From Planococcus citri (Eukaryota; Arthropoda; Insecta; Hemiptera; Pseudococcidae): a DNA stretch of 64,000 nt. Shown one piece after another: positions 45,400 through 57,372 of the stretch. Where the stretch lies: NCBI RefSeq assembly GCF_950023065.1, contig NC_088680.1, forward strand, positions 30,492,559 to 30,556,558, in the 5' to 3' direction. The notes beneath the pieces are model-generated. The model saw only the letters and a program-made list of their open reading frames with translations. It searched no databases and was not told the DNA's origin. How positions within the stretch are numbered: position 1 is the stretch's first letter; the number at the start of each line of letters is the position of its first letter. Both the position numbers and the translations under genes were made by a program.

Positions 45400-47800
45400 A
45401 AACGAACGAAACCCAGCACCGAACGAAGGAACGAAACAACGAATCATATAATCACCACCTCAATCCGCCCCGTAACTCGAAAACTAATTACTCGGCGGCG
45501 TTACCGGAGACGTTTAAATTTACCAAGCCGACTTAATCCGAGAATTAAACCGTTAATATCGCCAGGTGCTTCGAAAAGACCTAACCATAGTACACCAGTA
45601 TTCCCTCTCACCTTCGTACAATCCTTCCTACTCTCCTGCTCATCTCTTTCTTTCTCTGTTCACCTCTACCTTATGGGAAACGACGATAGTCCGATCTATT
45701 AGTCGATTTAGTATCCTAGCAAACTTCAGATATTAACAATTCCGAATGAATAATGAGAGAAAGAGAGAATTCAACCTTCTTCTGGTAAATTCATCGGTCT
45801 CAGCTTGTGTATAGAAAACATCAGCCTATGTTTTGCTACCTATAGGTAAAATACTTGTATATGTAGCAGAAGCATCTTCACTACCACTACGACAATGACG
45901 ATGAAGACGAATACATAGTAGACTCCACTTGGAAGAATTAGTTTCCAAAAGCTTAATTAAAGGCGGCAAATTTATGTCGTTGGAAGAGTATACCTTCGTC
46001 ATCATCGAGGTCTCGACCTCGACGAAACGAACGCGAACGGGGGCGAATAAGTTTACCAAAACGTAGAGACGAAATGATGAAATATTAGATTTTGTCAGTT
46101 GCTCCGGTATACCTACCTATCTCGTACTATACTTCTACCTGTCTACCCTTTTCTACATCATCCCCCCTCCCCCTCCTGCCATCCATCGTACTCATTGCGT
46201 AGATGGCACATTATGAAAAGCGCGCCAAGCGTAGCCGCAGCCGACGTCAACTTTGCACATTTTCTCTCATTTCAACGCCCAAAATCGTCATCGTGTAATC
46301 ATCATCGTGTTTGTACGATAGTTGTTGTCGTCGATAAAGTTGAGATGTAGAAGAAGAAGAACGAGAGAACGAGCAGGGAGGAAAACAACGAGAAACGCAT
46401 TAAAAGGCTTATGTCATTTTAATCGGCGCGGCGAATGAAAACTGTCGGCTTTCATCATTAAAATTTTAACGAAAACGGGATAAAAATAAGCGTCAGCTCG
46501 TCATTCGAAAATTGTACGAGCCTGCTAAAAGCCAAATAGGCGAACACGAATGCGTATAAATTTATACGCCGAGTCTCCTTTCGTTGTGTTTTCCTCTTCG
46601 CGAGGTGGTTAAGTTCGACGACCATGGTCGTATTGTCGTCTTTCGTATCGCAGATATTCGGCCCATTTTATAGTACATCGTGCACAGTATAGGTAGGTAG
46701 GTGAGGTGGTAGGTGTTTTTAATACGGATCGTTGTTGCCGTGCCGAGGCAGAGAGAAAGACACAGGCGAGAGTGTCGTAATTGGATTCATAAAATACGCT
46801 GAGAAGGCCTTTTTAAACCTTTAGCTCTTTGGTCGCGTCGATATAATGATAACAAAAGGAAAACTTGCCGCGGTACAAGATGGTATTTTATTAAGATAGA
46901 AAGTCCTCTCCCCCCCTACCTCCTCGCCAGCCTCGAACGTTGCACTGTTCGCTTCTTCTTTGGCCCCGCAGCTTTGTTTATTCAACGTGTTTTATAGCCT
47001 CTCGAAGGAGTTTATTTTATAAAATATACTAGTGATTCGTTTTCTCGAATGTATACCTATGTTTTATCGAATCACAATTTATACGAGACGAAGAGCTGAA
47101 AAAATTGCAGAAAATGATAATGAAGGGGAGAAAAAAAGATATCCTGGTAGCCATTACTACGTGAAATCTGTACTATTTGTGTACACTTGTTGGGTTTGTG
47201 ATGGGAAAAGGGTACAGGGAGGAATGGTATCATTGGTACAACAAAATGGTTTTTCTCATTAACGAGCAGGCTATAACGACGACGACTACGACAGTCGTGT
47301 ACACCTAGAGAACCAAAACACACCCCACGACGACGAAATGAGACGAGAGATTTCGGCTGCTTTTATACTCCTCTCTATACACAGAAAGGTCTGCTGTTTT
47401 CTCTATCTTTCTCTCATCGTCGTGCATAGTCCGTCCAAAATATACTAATGAGTTGGGTCGCTTTGCCTCGACTCTTTAAAGTGTTACGTTGTTGTGTTCG
47501 CCTTCGCCTTCGAACGAATAACTTTTCCACGAATTATTCGCGTGGAAAATAATAACGAATACGAAGATGGCAAATTCATTACCGTTTATAATACCTTCGT
47601 CTTACATATTAGCATTCAAATCTGCTACGCGCGGGTTAAGCTTTTACTACCCCTGTATTGCCCTCAGTATGGTATAAGCACAAGTCTAAAGCAAAGAGAA
47701 GAAAACGCAGCCCCTTCTCGCGCCTGCCTTTGTGTATAGTTCGACACGATGAACCTCGAACCAACCTCGTAACACCTTTACCTGCTTAAAATTGATTGCC
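45400..47800. promoter_or_regulatory. CpG-rich non-coding island
   Basis: Sustained rise in CpG and purine/pyrimidine tracts (CGAACGAACGAAACC, GACGACGACTACGACAG, TTCGCCTTCGCCTTCGAAC). Many short ORFs but no domain or multi-exon model. One 22-codon ORF in strong Kozak context starts at 46624 (ACCATGG). Possibly enhancers or a distal promoter within a long intron; inference only. Confidence 0.3.
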
Positions 47801-48289
47801 TATTTATAAGTTTATCAAATATTTATGTGCTTGGTATGTATAGGTAGGTATTATGGTGTAGAAGACGTAATACCGGATATTTTGCGGCTTGGTATTAGCT
47901 CGTGTAGGTTAGGTGTATGGATGGGTGAATGAGGATTTTGTGTAGATAGTTTCGAGCTCGGTGAGTATCCGAGAGGATAAGTGAAAAGTACCGAGGGTTG
48001 TAAATGATCGAGGGTTGAGGGTTGATTATGATGCCTGGATTATCTAATTGGGAATTGAGTTGTTTCGATTATTGCGGTGGTGGTGCTTTTTTTATGGGTT
48101 GAATTTTAAGTCAACGGAAATGAATGGAGTATGTTCTGAAAATCTTTTCGATTCGATAAAAAATGAGGTAATTGAATTGAAGAAACTATCCACTTACTGT
48201 ATGGTAGGTACCTAATCAATTACTCGTAATTGTCCAGTTGACTTCTCTTAGACCAGTGGTTTCTAGGTATAATGAAAATTTATTTACAT

Positions 48290-48440
48290 TACTCATGATA
48301 AGAAAGTACACACTTTCGCCCCTTCTATGCGGGGCGAAAAGCCCTCTTTTCATCCCGGCACTTTCGACCCGCGTCAACTAAACACGTACAGAAGTTTTCC
48401 ACCCGCGTTAACCAAACACCAGCCGAAACCTATCGAAAAG
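48290..48440. repeat. G+C-rich fragment with TTTCGCCCC motif
   Basis: CACACTTTCGCCCCTTCTATGC with GGGGCGAAAAG forms a short inverted repeat and resembles the outer end of the element at 48789-48991 (CACTTTCGCCCCTTATGG). Confidence 0.4.
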
Positions 48441-48788
48441 ATAACGAACGCGAGTAGGCTTACATGAGTAACACATTGTTATGAGATTATTGAGATTTTT
48501 CTGGGTTTTGCGTTAATCAAGCATTGAATTATTTTGTTGTTTGTGAAGTCAAAAGTGTGTTGTTATGGTCAGTTCTTTCGTCATGTGCATGTGCTGTGTT
48601 TGTTCGAATTTTGTTTGAATAACGATTTATCTATCTTATACATATTTCATTACCCATGTAATTAAAATTAATAACTTGCACAATATTATACTCTGTATTC
48701 TGCAGAGACTCAAGACTCAACTGAATACCATGGTCCCCACATAGCAGCGACGAATGCGTATACTTTCTTATAATTCGTAATGTAAAAT

Positions 48789-48991
48789 ATCTTACATTAT
48801 AAGGTGTGAGAGTGAACTTTTTAACGACGAGTAAATTTTGCTACCTCACTCGCTTCGCTCGTTCGGTAGCAGTTACTTCCCTCACCTTCGGTTCGTTCAG
48901 TAAACTCGTCCACTTCGCTCGCCTTCGGCTCGCTCAGTGAACAATACTCGTCGTTAAAACGTCCACTTTCGCCCCTTATGGTGTAATATAC
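48789..48991. mobile_element. ~200-bp hairpin MITE with TTCGCTCG core
   Basis: Outer ends TTACATTATAAGGTGTGAGA and the complement of GGCGAAAGTGG-type sequence, then near-perfect inner inverted repeat TTTAACGACGAGTA/TACTCGTCGTTAAA (about 48819 and 48944). The core repeats CTTCGCTCG, CCTTCGGTTCG and CCTTCGGCTCG, giving several nested hairpins. Confidence 0.6.
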
Positions 48992-50334
48992 TATTGAAAA
49001 ATCCATAAAATATAATAAGTATTGAAAGTGTACTTAATCTAGAATATTTTCATTCTCAATAGCTCTAAAAAAATAGTATTTATGTAAAAAAATGTTTCCA
49101 CTCACAAGAGAGATACTCAATTGGTAGAAAATTTTTCAAACTAGACAAACCTATGGTGAAAGAGCATAGAAAGTAAATCACTAGACAAAATTTCAGGTGC
49201 TGAAATACACTTTCAAGTTTTTGATGAATTTTAAAAAATCTAATTTTGACCAAAAATGATAAAATATTCAATTTTCCAAATTGAACTGGAATGCTGCAAT
49301 GTAGTACGTATCCTATATTTTTAACCCTTCAAATCGATTGGAAACTGGTTTAAACTCTTTTGGGCAGTTCTGGAGCGTTCAGCAGATTTTTTTCAAAGAT
49401 CGAAATTTCTATAAAATTTTATCTAATGAAATTGAAAAGCTAAAATTCATTTCATTACTTAATTTCAACATGCTGAGTCAATTTAGGGTAGTTTCAATCC
49501 ATTCTGGAGTGTCCAGCAGATTTTTTAAAGCCGAAATTTTGGTATAAATTTCATCTAATGAAGTTGAAAAAGATGAAATTTACTTCAAACGTCAATTTCA
49601 ATAATCTGGATCGATTGGAGGTGGTTTCAAGCCGTCCTGGAGCCTCCAGCTAAAGTTTGAAAATGTGTAGGTAGCCTACTAGATTTTCAAATACTGGGAC
49701 AAAAACGGTCGAACAAAATTTTGTGGAAATTTCATTTTTCAAAAATCTGCTGAATGTGTCAAAACTTATCAAAACGGTTCGGAACTGTTTCCAATGGGCT
49801 TGTGAGGTCAAATGACAGCTTTTCAAGTCAATTTGTTGATGAAATTCAATATTTTTTTTCGCATTTTTGACTCAAAGATTTTCAATAATTCATCAAAATT
49901 CAAAAAGTCAATTTTAGCACTCAAAATGGGTATAAGGTACCTGCGCTGTAAGAGAATAAGAGATTGAAAATGTCGATAAATGGTGTCCCGGAATTTTTAT
50001 GACTAATTCTCGCGATCAAATAATTGGAACAGGCAACCATACGAGTTCATTGAAAATATTCCAAGTGATTTAAAATTGTTCAGGCTGTTATCAAGTGGAT
50101 TAGCCGAAATTTAATGATTCTGAAATCGTTTTTAAATTAAGTAAGTCAAAATGGGTCACATGGCATGAATGGGGTGCTTAAAATGATGCAATGTTTTAAA
50201 AATTCCAAGAATCAGGTACCAGCAATTCCATTTCAACAAAGAACAAACGAAATTAACTATATTTTTTGTTTATTAAAAATGTTAAAACATTGAAAGAATA
50301 CTTACTATTATAATCTCCAGCAGTTTTATTATAC
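48992..50334. other. Dispersed-repeat stretch
   Basis: 49.3-49.9 kb holds relatives of the array repeat (TGGAAACTGGTTTAAACTC, GGAGCCTCCAGCTAAAG, TTTCCAATGGGCTTG). No gene. Confidence 0.45.
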
Positions 50335-51930
50335 GACAAAAGTTCTCAAAAGTTACACTTAATTACAAAGTTTTTAAAAATCTGCAAGTCGTCTACCAGG
50401 TCATCAAAGTCATTGAAAAGTCATCCTTTTGGCCAAAAATTGGACGCAATTACCGAAAATTATTCAAATATTCTCAAATTTGAATGATAATTTTCAGAAA
50501 TACGAAAACACTCGTATTATAAATATTGTCGAATTAACCTTCCGGTTACTTGAGGTTACCATAAATTGACGAAAAAATTAATAAGCATACCATGTAATTT
50601 AACAAACGTTACGTAAATGGCTTAAAAATTTGTTTAAACGCCATAAAAATTGAGAAAAATATCTTAAAAATGCTCATTGTCAGTTATAAAAAAAATTTCG
50701 AAAAATTGTTCAAATATCGAAATGAAACGAAACCGCGAAAAAAATTACTTACACGAAGCATAGATAACAGAAACCGTAAAATTATCACAGTAACATCTCG
50801 GATTTATGAAACTTTCGGTTTCATTTATGCTTAATTCTGCCAGTAAAACCGCGCTTGCTTCTTCTACCTTTTTCGGGTTATTTCGTAGAAAATTGGCCCA
50901 CCCTTCGGTTTCATCGAGTAGCATTCAACAAAAAACAAAACGAACTTGACAATATTTGTCCATTTAAAGTGGTGAAAAAATTGAAAGAATACTTACTATC
51001 CTTAATCTCCAGTATAGTTCTCTGATGTCATTGAATAGATGAAGAGTGATATTCCAAAACTCGCTGATGTTTTATGTATATTTTTAAAAACTTGAAAAAA
51101 AAATGGTCAATTTTTAACATTTTTGCGTACATTAAAGAATATTAAAGATATAAAATCCAACTTTTATCTAAGAACTTGAAACAAATAATTAAATCGGTTT
51201 AATTAGATGCGTTCGAACTCTCAAAAATGACTTTCTAATGTTGTCAGACTTTTCTTTTCGTTTGAAATTCAAAGTATTGGGATTTTTTCCAAGTTTTCAA
51301 AAGTCTGATAAAATGTTGTAAAATCAGTCGCTTTAAGTATTAAAAATATATCAAAGTTCTTCAAAGTCTGACATAGCAGCAGGATGAGGTCTTCTCTGCG
51401 AGGAAACTCTCAAATCAGGGATGCGTTTTCTACTTTAAATTCAACGACGTATAAAATTTCTTCGATATGAACTCTTCAGGAGTTTTCTCGAGTTTTCAAA
51501 AAATCTGACAGTGTCACGAGTCGTTTTTCAAAGGTTTATTTAATTTTAGCAATTCGTTGATTTTTTTTCAAGTTCTCAAGAGTTACAATCAATTTCAAAG
51601 TTTTTAAAAATCTGCAAGAGTCGTCTACCAGGTCATCAATGTCATCAAAACGTCATCTTTTTGGCCAAAAATGGAACGCAATCACCAAAATTTAAAATTA
51701 AATATTCTCAAAATTGAATGATAATTTGTCAGAAATACGAAAACACTCGTATTATATAATTTATTGTTGAATTACCCTTCCAGTTACTCGAAAATTACCA
51801 TAAATTGACGAAAAAATGAATAAGTACACATACTTAGTATGTATAATTGAACAAACTTTACGTAAATTATAGAAAATTGCGAAAAATTTATCAAATATCG
51901 AAATAAAACGAAATCGCGAAAAAAAATCAC
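50335..51930. repeat. Two direct copies of a ~370-bp repeat
   Basis: 50335-50750 and about 51570-51930 share AAGTTTTTAAAAATCTGCAA, GTCGTCTACCAGGTCATCAA, AATACGAAAACACTCGTATT and TACCATAAATTGACGAAAAA in the same order. Non-coding; the intervening part has no supported gene. Confidence 0.7.
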
Positions 51931-53480
51931 AATATGAATAAGCATACTTAACCAAAACCATAAAATGATCACAGAAATCACTTGAAAGTCGATCAAAATT
52001 ACCAATAACACAATACATGAATCAATTCGATGAACGAATACTTAATCTACGAGTCGTTTCGACCATACTTAACCATATCTTCCAACGTGATGGAATTTTT
52101 TCATCATTTTTCCAGTGTCAACGCGAAAAATTCTATAAAAATTACTTACTACTGAAGCAGGATGTCGAATCTATGCAAGTTTTTAGGAAATTTGAGGAGC
52201 CACTGAAATCCTTATTGTCGTGCACCGGACTATTATTACACAGGTCAATTCATCAGCTTCAAACAACCGAATGAACTTCACCAATCTATTTCGTACCTTG
52301 TGTAGAAGTCATCAAGTGGTCATATTTTTTCATTTCTTCAATTCAGTAGATAGGTACCTTGATTGACATCGTGTCACAAATTCATCAGAATTTTTTCATG
52401 TTCTCATAAGTCTGACAAAATATTGTCTTTTAAAAGTTGGATTTAACATCTACTTACAAGTTTGCTCCAAATGCAATTTGAAAAAGTCCGATATTAATTA
52501 TTTTATTGAAAATTTTGGTCTGACCTCTGAATCAAAAAACTTGAGTAACCTTGTCAAAATATTGACAGAATTCTTAAAAAAATTACAAAATTATGAAATC
52601 AATGTTCGTTTTCGTTAGAGAACGAAACCTCATCATTTTGGGTATTTTACAGACCCAGCCCTTCGAAAATCTATGTAAAATTGAGTAGGTAAAATTCATC
52701 GAAATGGTGTAAAATGAACGGTATATAAATTGGTTGAAAAGTCGAAAAAATGGGTCTTCGACTTGAATTCGAGGGAATCGTGGAGAAATTATTGGAAATG
52801 GCGAATAAATTGAATTGATAAATGTCGTCACAATTCCGTAAAATATTGAAAAATTGCGCGAAATATTTGCGTAGTTTCTTGAAATTTTCGAAAAATTTGC
52901 AAAACTTGCTGTGATTACGTAGCCTATGGCAAAAAAACAACACAAAAATTACTCAAAATGCGCAATTGTCTGGATGTACTTACTTACATGTATATAGCAT
53001 CCTTATAGTATATTCTCTTCTTCTAATATTTGTATGATGTCCTTTAGTGTATTTTCAATTTGAGAATAGTTCGATGTTTTCAGCAAAAAAAAAATTATTC
53101 GGTAAAGTTGGGCGGGCTTTGATCCGGTTATTGGGGAAAACGAATATCCTCTGCCTCCATTACTTACAGTATTTTGCATTTTTCTCATCATTGAAAACTG
53201 ATCTTTAAAATGTAAAACGACAAAGGACAGGTAATTCACTTCCTAAATAAAAATCTAAAAATTTGCCCATCTTGACTCAAAACAGATCACTTTAATTGCA
53301 CTAAATTTTCATAATCGTGGTCCAATGCTGATAGTTTGTACAAAATTGCAAATGCTTCAGGCTGGATTGCTTCTAAAAAAATTATAGTCACCTACATGAA
53401 CATTGGCAAATTCAAAATTACAATTTTCAACGATGGATAAATAGCCATTAGGTATACAAAAAGTGCTTCAGTTTTTCCTC
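51931..53480. other. No supported gene
   Basis: AT-rich DNA. The 85-codon plus-strand ORF at 52017-52274 and overlapping minus-strand ORFs at 52583-52945 look like repeat by-products (GAAAATTGCGAAAAATTT motifs). Confidence 0.4.
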
Positions 53481-54900
53481 CGCGTTACATGTGTGTTTAA
53501 CCTACCTATCTCTCTACATATTCATCGAACAGATAGATAGGTAGGTACAATATTATTTGAAAGGAAGGCGAAAAACGCATTCGCATTGGTAAATAACATT
53601 TCCGTACCGTTATCGACTATTAAATTTCATTGCAAACGTTTATTCTCGGCGGACAAAGAATAAAAGAGCGAGCGAACGATTTAAGTTCAATAACATGATT
53701 ACTACTATAGGTACATTTACATTTTACCACGGTACAGGAAAAAAATGCGAGGAGATCAAGGGGGCAAATATATATTGAAATGAAAAAAAAAAAAAAAAAC
53801 GCTTGATACACGTAACTGACAAAAAAAAAAAATACAAAAATACAAAAACATCACACAGCATACACATAGAGAACAAAGCGAACATTGGTTCGGTATAAAA
53901 GCGAAATTAACTATTTGTTATCGAAATCGAATCTTTGATATTTCAAATCGAATAAAATCTCTTTTTAAAAACTATTACACTGATAAAAATAAAATAAAAC
54001 ATGAAATAAAAATTTACGACGTCACCTGTCCTGCGGCAACATCCACATCGAGTAATACAAATCACTTGATTCGTTTCTTCATCATGTACGAGTATATTGG
54101 AGAAATTCCATTACGCCATTATCATCATAATATTTGAAATATTTCCATCCCTTCCCCCTACCCCCTTTCCACGCTTCAGTCGCTGCTACAGGCATCATTC
54201 AAATATGTACCATCGTATACATATATAGGTACATAATACGTTCGATATGAAAAATCCTTTGAGGCAGGTGAACGTTGAATAAATTATTTGACGACGACGA
54301 TGACGTCGACGTCGATGAACGAGCCATCAAATGGTGATTGGGTACGGGAGTGGGGGGCAGATTGGGGAAAGTAATGATGGGGCGTTTTGTATACTACGGT
54401 AAAACAATAATGCACCAGTCGCAGTCAATTTATTTCAATGTAATACATCTTTGTTTTTCTATGTTGATATTTGTGTTACGAGAAGAGCTATAGGAGAAAG
54501 GGGTAACCCTCGGCGGGTTTTTATAAGGAAAAAATGTGTACTATATGGAGAGAAATAGAGGGTATTTTTTTCCTCTTGGTTTTTTTTTCTTTCTTTAGAA
54601 AAACTTGCGGAGATGTACGGTTGATTTATGGACGATACTTACTACAACTACGAATTCGTCAATACAGTTTGGGAATTTAAATTAGCGCCAAAGTTTTATT
54701 TTCTGCTTGCTTTCCATCGTCGTATAGAAAGATGCTGATGCTGAACGGACCGAATAGAAATGAAAACGGAACAGACGATGCGTTCAATCGAAGTTTAAAC
54801 TTCGGAATTACATTATTATAAGCATCTTTTTTTAATGCTGTTTCCCTCTTTTAGTATTTTGAGATATATTTTATTTTTTCGTGGTATGAAAAGGACCAGT
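53481..54900. promoter_or_regulatory. CpG-containing non-coding island
   Basis: Local CpG clusters (GACGACGACGATGACGTCGA near 54290) and long A tracts (53783-53800, 53820-53832). No ORF or exon model. It resembles the islands at 36.1 and 45.4 kb and may be regulatory. Confidence 0.25.
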
Positions 54901-54991
54901 GGAGAAATTTGAAAATTATCGGTACCCTGTACTGTGTAGTAAATTAATTGCACCTCCTTGCAACTTGACGAATAAAAAATGAATAATTGAA

Positions 54992-55456
54992 TTATCCCAT
55001 GTGTCCAAAAATTTGCCAGATCGAAAGATACGACGCATTCGGATCAAATTTCCAACTCGGCTTTTGTGCCTTTTTACTCGTAATTCGAAAAACCTGACTT
55101 GACATGACCTGAAATAAGGCATGTGTTATTGTATGATCGGAAATGGAGCCTATAGAAGTATGTGTACTGTGTAGGCTACTTCGAAAAGCAGTAGGTACCT
55201 GTCCTTTGTCATCATCGTGGTAATTACGACATTGAAAAATGAACCCTTCTTGTTTACTGAGCCGAAGAATGATCAAAAGGATGTCAATTTCTTTCGATGA
55301 CTTGGTAATAGGAAAATTCCGACGAAAAGACATACGATAACGTGGTATACCTACGAGCTCGTATAAGTTACAGGTATTTTTCAAAAGGTCGAAAGGTGGC
55401 GGAATTTTACAAACGTTGGTTCCATATTGTTTTGCTCGTGTAAACAGTGTTTTCAA
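54992..55456 (-). CDS. 154-codon open frame, unknown; possible 90-nt in-frame intron
   Basis: The minus strand is open for 154 codons, which is long for this AT-rich DNA. It contains PPPFDLLKNTCNLYELVG, then KEIDILLIILRLSKQEGF, then QVFRITSKKAQKPSWKFD. A 90-nt stretch (55198-55109) has intron-like ends (CAG|GTACCT ... CTTATTTCAG) and is itself open, so spliced and unspliced forms both stay in frame. There is no ATG at the start; the first is about 40 codons in. A second frame through the last part is also open (CQVRFFELRVKRHKSR). No family recognised. Confidence 0.3.
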   Translation of the reverse strand: MKTLFTRAKQYGTNVCKIPPPFDLLKNTCNLYELVGIPRYRMSFRRNFPITKSSKEIDILLIILRLSKQEGFIFQCRNYHDDDKGQVPTAFRSSLHSTHTSIGSISDHTITHALFQVMSSQVFRITSKKAQKPSWKFDPNASYLSIWQIFGHMG

Positions 55457-55590
55457 AAAAAGAAAAAATAAAAGTATACGTTATTGCTTTAGTCAAAGGA
55501 AAACAGGTTTACTCATTATTTAATTGGGTAATCTGATGGGCGAATTTTATTAGGAATTTATTGACGATAAGATGTAAGTAAGTAGAAAAT

Positions 55591-55776
55591 TTACACTAGA
55601 TTCAGTAGGTTTTTGGAAGATTGAAGCCACATGATGCACTTTTCTATCTTTGAGAATGATGCAAGGAATGGAAAAAAGTCAAAATGCAAAAACTCTTTTG
55701 TAATCATGTAATCTTGAGGGACAGCGAAGTCTGGTAAGTCTTGAAAAACGGAAACTTCACAATAATACCTTACCAA
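55591..55776 (-). other. ORF in duplicated segment, unsupported
   Basis: It reads VSVFQDLPDFAVPQDYMITK and onward to a stop. The DNA word AAATGCAAAAACTCTTTTGT is shared with 33130, 61530 and 670, so it belongs to the same dispersed family. It may be a pseudogene piece. Confidence 0.25.
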
Positions 55777-56040
55777 AGCTTCGTCGACATATTAAAATCT
55801 GCATATCATGCTCCAGTATCACGACTTGTAGGATATTTATCGTGTTGATTTAAAATGAATTGTAAAAGGAATTCAAAATCTGCATTAATATAAAATATAG
55901 GCCAACAGGGCATTATTTGACCTCTTGAACGTTGTCTTGTCGAAATTTTTATGAGTGACTACAAACACGCAGAATTGTGTGACGCAAACAATTATCATAA
56001 CTCATTACGGGTGTCCAAGAATAGGTGAGGGATTTTGATG
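55740..56040. repeat. Segment duplicated at 59150-59400
   Basis: Same order of words in both places: AAGCTTCGTC, ATTTAAAATGAATT, GTAAAAGGAATTCAAAATCT, GCATTAAT, CAGAATTGTGTGA, AATTATC. Diverged direct copies about 3.4 kb apart. Confidence 0.65.
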
Positions 56041-56489
56041 TTATCAAAGAGGAGAGAAAATTACCTACTTGAAAATTGGAAAATTGATTAACCATTTGAA
56101 AAATTGGCGTTTGAATGATTGCTTCAATGAAACACAACAATAACTCAAAAGCACATTTTTTCGATTGTTATTCAATTTTTCAAATTTTGACTTTGGAAAA
56201 TACGTTTCCCACTTTGGCTTATCAAAACCTATCAAAACCCCTGTTCTTGGAAACTGGGTGAGGAATTTTCCTTGCTGAATGATTAGAACGAAAGTTATAG
56301 TGATTTTGGAGGAAAAGAGTGGATTCTCCGAAGAATAAAATGATACCTATCTAGAAAAATAAAAGCCATCTTCGCTAATTTCTTATTTTCAGCTTTACAT
56401 TCATAAGGAATACCTATTGTAAAGTTGCTTTTGAAAAAAAAAAAAAAAACTGAGCGGAAATCTATTTTCAATCTAATCATCGTACCTAC
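56041..56489. other. No gene seen
   Basis: AT-rich DNA with poly-A runs; no structure beyond simple sequence. Confidence 0.4.
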
Positions 56490-56567
56490 TTTTTTTTTTT
56501 TTTTTTTTTTTTGGGGGGGTGTTTATAATTACAAGATTATTACACCCGTAAGGGGGGGGGGCTAGAG

Positions 56568-57366
56568 GGTTGGTGAAAATTGAACGTTTCAAATTGCACG
56601 TGAAAAATTGCACGTGAAAAATTGCACGTGCGAAATTGCACGTATACAATTGAACGTGTGTGATAATTGCACGCATGTGAAAATAGAACGTTTACAGCGT
56701 TCAATTATTACGTTCAACTATCTGTATTGTTCTGAAAAGGCTAAAAATGAAGTTCAGCCCCTATAATTTTGGTCAGTGCACATTGATGACATTGAGCACC
56801 CTCTCGACCATTTTAGGGAGTTATCACAAAATTCCATGAGTTCGATTTCAAAAGTAAATTTTTTATCTGCTCATAAATTCCAGAAAAAATGAAAAAAATT
56901 CAAGTAACATCGTAAATTTAAGATGCAGACGGTTTCAACTTGTTCAGGAGCCAATAGCCATATTTCGAAAGTTCAAAAGTTAATTTAGACGATTTTTATG
57001 GAACTTTGTGAAAATCTGAAATTTCCAAAATACAACCGGAGGTTCCAGTTCCAGAACGCCTTGAAACCGTCTCCAATTGACTCAGCATGTTGAAGTAAAT
57101 TTTAGCTTTCCACCTTCTTTGAGTAACATTTTGCAAAAATTTCAACTTTCAAAAATCCGCTGGAGGCTCCAGAACTGCTCAGAACGTTTCGAAACTGTAT
57201 TTTGGGTTGGTGAAAATCTCACATTATTAAATGATTTTCAGACGTTAAATTTGCAGACGTTCTATTTTCACATGCGTGCAATTATCACACACGTTCAATT
57301 GTATACGTGCAATTTCGCACGTGTAATTTTCTTACGTGCAATTTCATACGTGCAATTTGCCGGTCC
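56568..57366. mobile_element. Palindromic element with tandem TTGCACGTGAAAAA units
   Basis: Left arm has four or five AAATTGCACGTG units and CAATTGAACGTGTGTGATAA. The right arm is the inverse (TTATCACACACGTTCAATTG, then ACGTGCAATTTCGCACGTG). GGGGCTAG on both sides (left about 56559, right 57368-57375) may be its target duplication. The middle contains the dispersed GGAGGCTCCAGAACTGCTCA repeat. Confidence 0.7.
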
Positions 57367-57372
57367 CCGGGG

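Noticed and set aside
52017..52274. 85-codon plus-strand ORF
   Set aside because: Has a protein-like look but no domain, splice signal or duplicate supports it.
52583..52945. Overlapping 120- and 90-codon minus-strand ORFs
   Set aside because: Phe/Ile/Asn-rich translation of GAAAAATTGCGAAAA motifs.
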